Shown here: positions 27,301-36,300 of the stretch, piece by piece
Layout of the letters: each line of letters starts with the position of its first letter
Position numbering within the stretch: position 1 is the stretch's first letter
Source: Oasisia sp. SBJ-2009
Taxonomy: Eukaryota; Annelida; Polychaeta; Sabellida; Siboglinidae
Direction of reading: 5' to 3'
DNA: 64,000 nt
Assembly: GCA_964017155.1 (NCBI GenBank)
Contig: OZ024854.1
Coordinates: 12,958,493 to 13,022,492, forward strand
Position numbers and translations under genes: made by a program
The notes under the pieces: generated by a model
Seen by the model: only the letters and a program-made list of their open reading frames with translations
Told to the model about the DNA's origin: nothing
Databases searched by the model: none

Positions 27301-30300
27301 GATAAACGCACTGATGTGTGTGTTGTGTTGTGTTTGCCAGGGACAGAGACGGCCTGTACATACTGAAGGTGGGACAACAGCGCGAGCTGAAGCTGGAAGT
27401 GAATGTGAAGAACCGGGGCGAGGACGCCCACGAGACGACGCTCTACATCGACCTGCCCGAGTCACTGTCCTACACCGGCGTCACCACCAAGCAGGTCTGT
27501 CACTCACTACTGACACACTCTCCACGTAGGTCTGTCACTCACTACTGACACACTCTCCACGCAGGTCTGTCACTCACTACTGACACACTCTCCACGCAGG
27601 TCTGTCACTCACTACTGACACACTGAACACACTCTCCACGCAGGTCTGTCACTCACTACTGACACACTGAATACACTCTCCACGCAGGTCTGTCCCTCAC
27701 TACTGACACACTCCCCATGCAGGTCTGTCACTCACTACTGACACACTCTCCACGCAGGTCTGTCCCTCACTACTGACACACTCTCCACGCAGGTCTGTCA
27801 CTCACTACTGACACACTCTCCACGCAGGTCTGTCACTCACTACTGACACACTCTCCACGCAGGTCTGTCACTCACTACTGACACACTCTCCACGCAGGTC
27901 TGTCACTCACTACTGACACACTCTCCACGCAGGTCTGTCACTCACTACTGACACACTCTCCACGCAGGTCTGTCACTCACTACTGACACACTCTCCACGC
28001 AGGTCTGTCACTCACTACTGACACACTCTCCACGCAGGTCTGTCACTCACTACTGACACACTCTCCACGCAGGTCTGTCACTCACTACTGACACACTCTC
28101 CACGCAGGTCTGTCACTCACTACTGACACACTCTCCACGCAGGTCTGTCACTCACTACTGACACACTCTCCATGCAGGTCTGTCACACACTACTGAACAC
28201 ACTCTCCACACAGGTCTGTCACTCACTACTGAACACACTCCACACAGGTCTGTCACTCACTACTGACACACTCTCCACGCAGGTCTGTCACTCACAACTG
28301 ACACACTCTCCACGCAGGTCTTGTCATTCACTGCTGACACACTCTCCACGCAGGTCTTGTCATTCACTGCTGACACACTCTCCACATAGGTATGTCACTC
28401 ACTACAGAACACACTCTCCACACAGGTCTTGTCATTCACTGCTGACACACTCTCCACATAGGTATGTCACTCACTACAGAACACACTCTCCACGCAGGTC
28501 TTGTCATTCACTGCTGACACACTCTCCACATAGGTATGTCACTCACTACAGAACACACTCTCCACACAGGTCTGTCACTCACTACTGACACACTCTCCAC
28601 GCAGGTCTTGTCATTCACTGCTGACACACTCTCCACGCAGGTCTGTCACTCACTACTGACACACTCCACACAGGTCTGTCACTCACTACTGAACACACTC
28701 TCCAAGCAGGTCTGTCACTCACTACTGAACACTCTCCACGCAGGTCTGTCACTCACTATTGAACACACTCTCCACACAGGTCTGTCACTCACTAGTGAAC
28801 ACACTCTCCACACAGGTCTGTCACTCACTACTGAACACACTCCACACAGGTCTGTCACTACTGAACACACTCTCCACACAGGTATTTAATCACTACTGAA
28901 CACGCTCTCCATGCAGGTCTGTCACTCACCACTGAACACACTCTCCACAGAGGTGGGTCACTCACTACTGAACACACTCTCCACACAGGTCTGTCACTCA
29001 CCACTGAACACACTCTCCACACAGGTCTGTCACTCACCACTGAACACACTCCACACAGGTCTGTTACTCACTACTGAACACACTCTCCACACAGGTCTGT
29101 TAATCACTACTGAACACTTTCTCCACACAGGTCTGTCACTCACCACTGAACACACTCTCCACGCAGATTGGTGAAGAACAGAGCTTTCCATTGGTACATG
29201 TGTACCACATATGCTTAAGTTGAGATGATATGAATGGATGTATAAATTCATGCAAGGCATGGCAAAAACCACCAAAATTTGGGCACTGACTTGACCACAT
29301 GTTTTGTCAGCTAGCAGGTATGTGCAGTCATGGAAATCTGCTGACAAAAAAATATACACCATCTTGAAAAATCTGTCAGCTATCAAGTGACAGCAAATGT
29401 TTGTTTATCGTTTACCGATTATGCAGACTAAAGATGTTATGCAGGCGGGTGTCGTGGGTTGATATCGGCCCTGGCCCGTGTGTCCTTTTCTAAACGTGCT
29501 TCTCTTTCCACAAAATATTCTATAAACATGGTTTGCTGTCTCGCAGAAAAAGAAGTACGCCTGCATTCCGACAAAGAGCAATGTCACATGTTCTATCGCC
29601 AATCCGATGTCAACCAATCAGCAAGCCACATTAGAAATTCGTCTTGATGCCAATAACATCATTGCGTCAAAGCACGTACTGAAGATTGGACTACGAGTAA
29701 ACACGTAAGTCAGAGAGTCAACATTTTGGTAAAATGTTCTAGCACATGAAATAACTAAAATAACAAACCTCCAACTAGTACTTGTGTTATCGCATTCATG
29801 CAATTGCATAGTCTGTTGTTGCATTAGATTTCTGTTTACCTCTAAAGAGTTTATTGTACAAAAACTAACAATGTATTTATCAGTCTACCATATAGGAGGC
29901 ATAACTGATCAGTGTACACAGCGTCAAGGACTGAGTTTTGTCACATGTCAAGTTATGTCACATGTCAAGTTATGTCACATGTCAAGTTTTGTCACATGTC
30001 AAGTTATGTCACATGTCAAGTTATGTCACATGTCAAGTTATGTCACATGTCAAGTTATGTCACATGTCAAGTTATGTCACATGTCAAGTGGTCAACAACG
30101 AGTGAACAAGATCCACGGTGGATGGATCGAAACATCACAAGTTTCAAAATCAGTTTATTTAATATTGTTTAAGATATTTGTTGGTTTTGCCAGGACAAGT
30201 ACAGAGAACGATGAGAGGGATAACTTTGATGAACTTGTCATTAAAGTCGTTGTCGAAACAGACTTACTGGTGCGAGGGTAAGTCTCAAAACATCTCTCTA

Positions 30301-33300
30301 GTGTGAGGGCAACTCTCAGAAGTTGTCTTCTGCCATCTTTATTAAAAAACCCTCTTCAAGTGTGCCCAATATAGGCATGCTCTCTTTGGTATTCAGCCCA
30401 CCTTCATTCTCACATGTTGCTGTCATTTATTGGTAGAAAAAATCTGCATGTTACCATGTCTCTTAGCATACAGATGACATGTGTAGGGGTTTTTGGTATA
30501 CATTTAGCCTGGCTGAATGTTTCACATATACCCTGGGGTACATGAAATATTTGTTATTTGAAGGAATGTGCATGCCATGAAGTGACTACATTGTTCTGAG
30601 CAATCCTAAAAGTGGATACTTCGCTATATAAGAATGTAGTTGAAACCTTCTGTGTGGTGATAAGTGACCGTGTGTTGTCAGATACACAGATGAGCCTGTG
30701 TTTATAAGTGACCGTGTTGTCAGATACATGGCTGAACCTGTGTTGATAAGTGACCGTGTTGTCAGGTACATGGCTGAGCCTGTGTTGATAAGTGACCGTG
30801 TTGTCAGGTACACAGCTGAGCCTGTGTTGATAAGTGACCGTGTTGTCAGGTACACAGCTGAGCCTGTGTTGATAAGTGACCGTGTTGTCAGGTACGCGGC
30901 TGAGCCTGTGTTGATAAGTGACCGTGTTGTCAGGTACACAGCTGAGCTTGTGTTGATAAGTGACCGTGTTGTCAGGTACACAGCTGAGCCTGTGTTGATA
31001 AATGACCGTGTAGTCAGATACGCGGCTGAGCCTGTGTTGATAAGTGACCGTGTTGTCAGGTACGCGGCTGAGCCAGTGGAAGTGTTCTATGGAGGTGAGG
31101 TGAAGGGTGAGAGCGCCATCAAGTATGAGGACGAGATTGGTAGCACCGTCATACACAGCTACGAGGTAACACATGTACACGCACGCACGCAAGCACGTGC
31201 ATGCCAAATAAATGTGATGAACATGTGTATAGTAGATGTAGTTATCATGAAAATCATGTCTGTTTTGACATCACAAATTGTGCAGTACTTGGGAATCAAG
31301 ATTGTTCAACAGCGCATTTATTACTGAAAAAACATAAATCATGATGTTATAATATAATGTTGACATGACCATGGTCTATGACATGACCGGTAACAATGTT
31401 GACATGACCATGGTCTGTGACATGACCAGTAACAATGTTGACATGACCATGGTCTGTGACATGACCAGTAACAATGTTGACATGACCATTAACAATGTTG
31501 ACATGACCAGTAACAATGTTGACATGACCATGGTCTGTGACATGACCAGTAACAATGTTGACATGACCATGGTCTGTGACATGACCAGTAACAATGTTGA
31601 CATGACCAGTAACAATGTTGACATGACCAGTAACAATGTTGACATGACCAGTAACAATGTTGACATGACCAGTAACAATGTTGACATGACCAGTAACAAT
31701 GTTGACATGACCATGGTCTGTGACATGACCAGTAACAATGTTGACATGACCAGTAACAATGTTGACATGACCAGTAACAATGTTGACATGACCAGTAACA
31801 ATGTTGACATGACCAGTAACAATGTTGACATGACCATGGTCTGTGACATGACCATTAACGTGTGGTGGTGGCAGGTGAAGAACAAGGGTCCGGGGCGAGT
31901 GATGAATGCGACGGTGTACATCTCGTGGCCCTACGAGGTGGAGAGTGGCTACAGCAAGGGCAAGCACCTGCTGTACCTGATGGAGGCGCCCCAGATCAAT
32001 GGCAACAGGGTGAGTGAACAGTCACTCGTGTCTTCTCTATGCAGAGTCCCGTCCACCCATCACTTGAACGGGTCACACCCAATGTGGCTGGGGTAAAATG
32101 TCAGTGGACGGATGAAAACAGGTATTGTCAGTTATGCCTTTAAAATGAATATAAATGATGTAGTTAATTTCAGGTCATAAAACACATTTCATGTTTCTCA
32201 AGTGGCTTAACCCTCTCGTGGTCATGTCATGTGATTGGGATACTGTACCAGTACAACCCTACATTAGACGCATGAGTGTAGGTACTGTGCCAAATGTAAT
32301 TAGTAATTTTATCCAGATGTAATTACGTTTATGGTATCCGCTGTCGTAACATTGTCACTGATCCACAGGTTGAATTGTTTTCTGTTACAGGGTGCCTTTG
32401 CCGGCAAGTGCTACATGAAGGCTGGCATGGTTAACCCTTTGAGAATCAAGGTGAGAATTTCTACGACTATTTATGTAGTGTGCATTGTGACCACAAATCC
32501 CTCCAACACATGCTATTTATTATATTGATGAAGACTTAGATGTTGATGTATAGATACCATCACAATTATTCCCTTGGAATTTCAATATTAAAGTATAACT
32601 AATACCATTGAAATATATTGATTATATATTGCTAATTTTATGTGTACTTAAGTTATTCCAGGACATTCTCAAGTAATTGATTAATTTCAATAAACTGACT
32701 CATTTATAATGTGCTTTCTCCTTCACCTCTGCAAAACAGGTGAATCCCGCTTTAAGGTTAAGACCCCCGAAAGTAAGTCGGTTATCTTGCCTTGCACATG
32801 TGTCCGTAGAGAATTGGTTAGAATATGTTTCACAGTTGTAGTGTTGAGAGCCGACTCAAACAGGGTGTCTCATAGACAATTACTGTGGTGTGATACGAGT
32901 TGTACATGTGTTGTGCATCTGTTGTACATATAGTGTACAAATAGTGTACACCAGTCGTTAATCTGTTAGATCTGTTGTACAGATTATAGCGTAATTGTAA
33001 TATATATGCACAGACTTCATTTGTGTAGATGCATGTATTGTGTAAAGTAGTTGTGAAATCGTTTTCCAGGTACATGTACATCACCTTGCTGTATTTACAC
33101 AATTATTTGACGTCTTTACATTGGTCTTTACGTTGTATTATTATTATTTGTTTAATTTCTGCCAGTTGGCATGCCATTTTTCTGGTATTGTAAAACTGGT
33201 TATATCAATACATTATTGCAGGGTTAATTCAGAATTGGGGCACAATCAGTAATCTCTTATTTGGCGTTGGTGAATCGCAGGGGAAATCTCTGTTGCTTTC

Positions 33301-36300
33301 TTTATTGCTAACTTCAGTCTAAGCAACTGTCTGATTGTGTCCTTCAGAAAGTGTGTGTGTGTCATCCACCCCACCCTACAGTAATCAGTCAAGCCTTTGT
33401 AGCCACTGTGGCCCTAACCTTAACCCATCCACAGCCCAGGGATGTAACTGAATCCCAAGTCATTAATACATTGATAAATTGTTGCCAGTGAACTACAACT
33501 TGTGGCTACCACAGTGACAGCTTCATTTACTGATAAATTATGATATTTTCTTAGGCATGGCCACTGGGTACAAACTTGCCTGGGTATTATTTATAAGATT
33601 AGCAGTTGTTTGATGGGTATAATTCTCAATAGTGTGATATTTTTATTTCCATTAATATTATAGTCCAGCAGAGCAGTTTTTATAACATCGTAATAGAAAG
33701 TCAATTTCCGGTTATTTCATAATGGTAGGCTGTACTGTATCTGGTTTGTACTACCAATAAATGAGTGCAATTGGCATCCTTTTTTCAATTGCCAAGGTCA
33801 TATCTTCGTTCTTCATTAATTAGTTTTGTTATTTTTTATTATTTGTTGCTATTATGAACATTGCATTGTTATTTAACTGGGGTTGCAAAACACAGGTTTT
33901 TGTTTAAAAAACGACTTAAATTTGGGTTGTTTTTATATTTTGCCAGAATATTAAACCTTTTAGCGGCTTGTAAACTTTTGTCTTTACTAGTACCACAGTC
34001 TTGTAAAAGAAGTGCCAAAGTTCTACCCCTGATATGTGTACCGGAAGCAGGCAGCATATTGTGGAGAAGAGGCAGAATTGTTATACATAGTTGGATTAAC
34101 ACGTTGTGATGTGCATGTTGTATGACTGCTTCTAGTTCAGTCCTCTAATGACAGCTGTGGTGGTTTTTAGCTAATGTTGTAACATGTCTAGTCATTTCAT
34201 CTACTTTCTGAAGTTGCAAAAGTGTTTTCCTTAAAGTAACCGATTTCAGAGTTCTTACACATGTTATAATTTGTATTATTATAAAAAGTGTTTTATCTGT
34301 AACGGTTATTAGGGTTCTGACAAAATTCATGAAACGTGCACACATTGACCATAAAATAAATGTATATTAATAAAGTTAGTTATTGTCACAAAGGCATTTC
34401 ATACCGGTATCATCTAAATCTCATAATTGAATGTAAGTTGAAATCAGATTTCCCCCACAGTTATTTCAGCGATGTCCATCAGACAAATTGTTCCTTACAG
34501 ACGGTGCCTAAGCCGCTCGCAGTGCGGCCTAGTGACGGGAACACAAACTACACTGTCGTGGGTGGTGAGCCGAAGAAGAATCGGCGTTCGAAGCGAGAGG
34601 CAATCATTCCTGCAGAGGAGTTCATTGATTCGAGTGGTCGGTCACTCAGTGTGGTCATCATGGTGGGTGCACTCCGTCACACGTCATTACTTAATAATAA
34701 TAACATATATTTTATAAAGTGCATTTTCCAATAAAATGCTCAAAGCGCTATACAATACTAATAACCTAAACATGCAGTGTGGCAGATATGTAAGCACAAT
34801 AAATATATACCGGATAAATCTGTATTTAATCAATACTTACATATGTGCAATACTGTGTAGATAAATAAAGTATGAGCCAAGCAGTAAAGGCTCAAAGAAA
34901 GTAAAATGTCAGCAGTATTCTGCTTTGAGCGTATGCATCTTTAGAGTCTCTTTGAATATTGATAGGGTTCCACTACACTTTATATGAATTGGCAGTGAAT
35001 TTCATATTCAAGTTGCAATCACATTGAAGGAACGATCACGAAAACCTACAAGTTTTGTTTGCAGCACTTCTAGCAGATGTTGTTGGGACGAATGTGTTCT
35101 CTACAGACCCTTGTCCCTTCAGCAGGTTCTCCAGAGGCTTCCTTAGGACTTAGGGATCATCTCATCTGTCTGGAGAGTCCAGATATATTTGAAACACATC
35201 TTTGAAGCATTTAATGTTGGTTTGAATCACATCCACCCTCACTAACCAATATGTGATGTGGCTAAAATGATTTGTGTCACCCAATAAGGGGCATTGGTTT
35301 GTTTTCTTCACATCAAACCAACTATATAGAATGCCTTCAATTTGGAGACTTGTGTAGATTTTTCATAAATATTGTTAAAACGAATGATAAAACATTTTAT
35401 TATTAAATAATGTACATGATTTACTCATAAAAACTTTAGAACATGACCACGGTATTTCAGATTCATTGTCATCGTCTAATTAACATTCCAGTATCATTGA
35501 TGATAATTAAGTTTATTGATATGTTTATAGTAACTTTTAAAATATACGATAGTTATTTGTTGAAAACAAATATTATGTGCTGGTGCGTAGATCTTATATT
35601 TTCCGTGATATTGCAGTCAGTATTAGCAAATTATTAATGATTATTTTCTCCCAGCAACCTGACTTTAATTAATATCTTGCTAGGTGCCAGTAGGCAAGGC
35701 CCCTCTATTTTTTTTGGTGGGTAGAAACAGTCAACTCAACTTAATTTTGCAAACAATATTTTAAATATCACTTGAGAGTTAGATATATGTGCACATTTTG
35801 TCATGTTCATGTTAAGCATGTGTCGTTGATGGATTGTGCAGGACTGCGACCGAAAGACAGCGAAATGTTTCACCTTCCCCTGTGTGCTGGGAGAGATCCG
35901 GAAGGGAGAGAGTATTGTCATCTCAATGCGTTCTCGACTATGGAACAGCACATTTGTTGAGGTGGGTTCTTTCTTCGGCTCAAGGAGAGATACATAGTAA
36001 GCCAGACACTTCCTTGTTAATCACACCTCGGCCCAGCTAGAAAAAATATAATGCCGTTGCCATTTGTAATGTTGGTCCACAAATGGTGCTTGTGAAACAA
36101 TGTAAATGTTGAGGTGTTTTTAGTGTAATTAGACATCATCTACGAGGAGATACTGTTATAGTGCATTTAGACGTCATTGCCTAGGAAATACTTTACAGTG
36201 CAATTAGATGTCATTGTCTAGGAGGAGATACTTTACAGTGCAATTAGATGTCAATGTGTAGGAGGAGATACTTTACAGTGCAATTAGATGGCATTGTCTA

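Noticed and set aside
28172..29174. Ser/His/Thr-rich frames
   Set aside because: Products of the 35-bp intronic array.
31347..32096. Long repeat frames on both strands (MTSNNVD and VNIVTGH types)
   Set aside because: 21/39-bp minisatellite lacking stops; only 31875-32009 is real exon.
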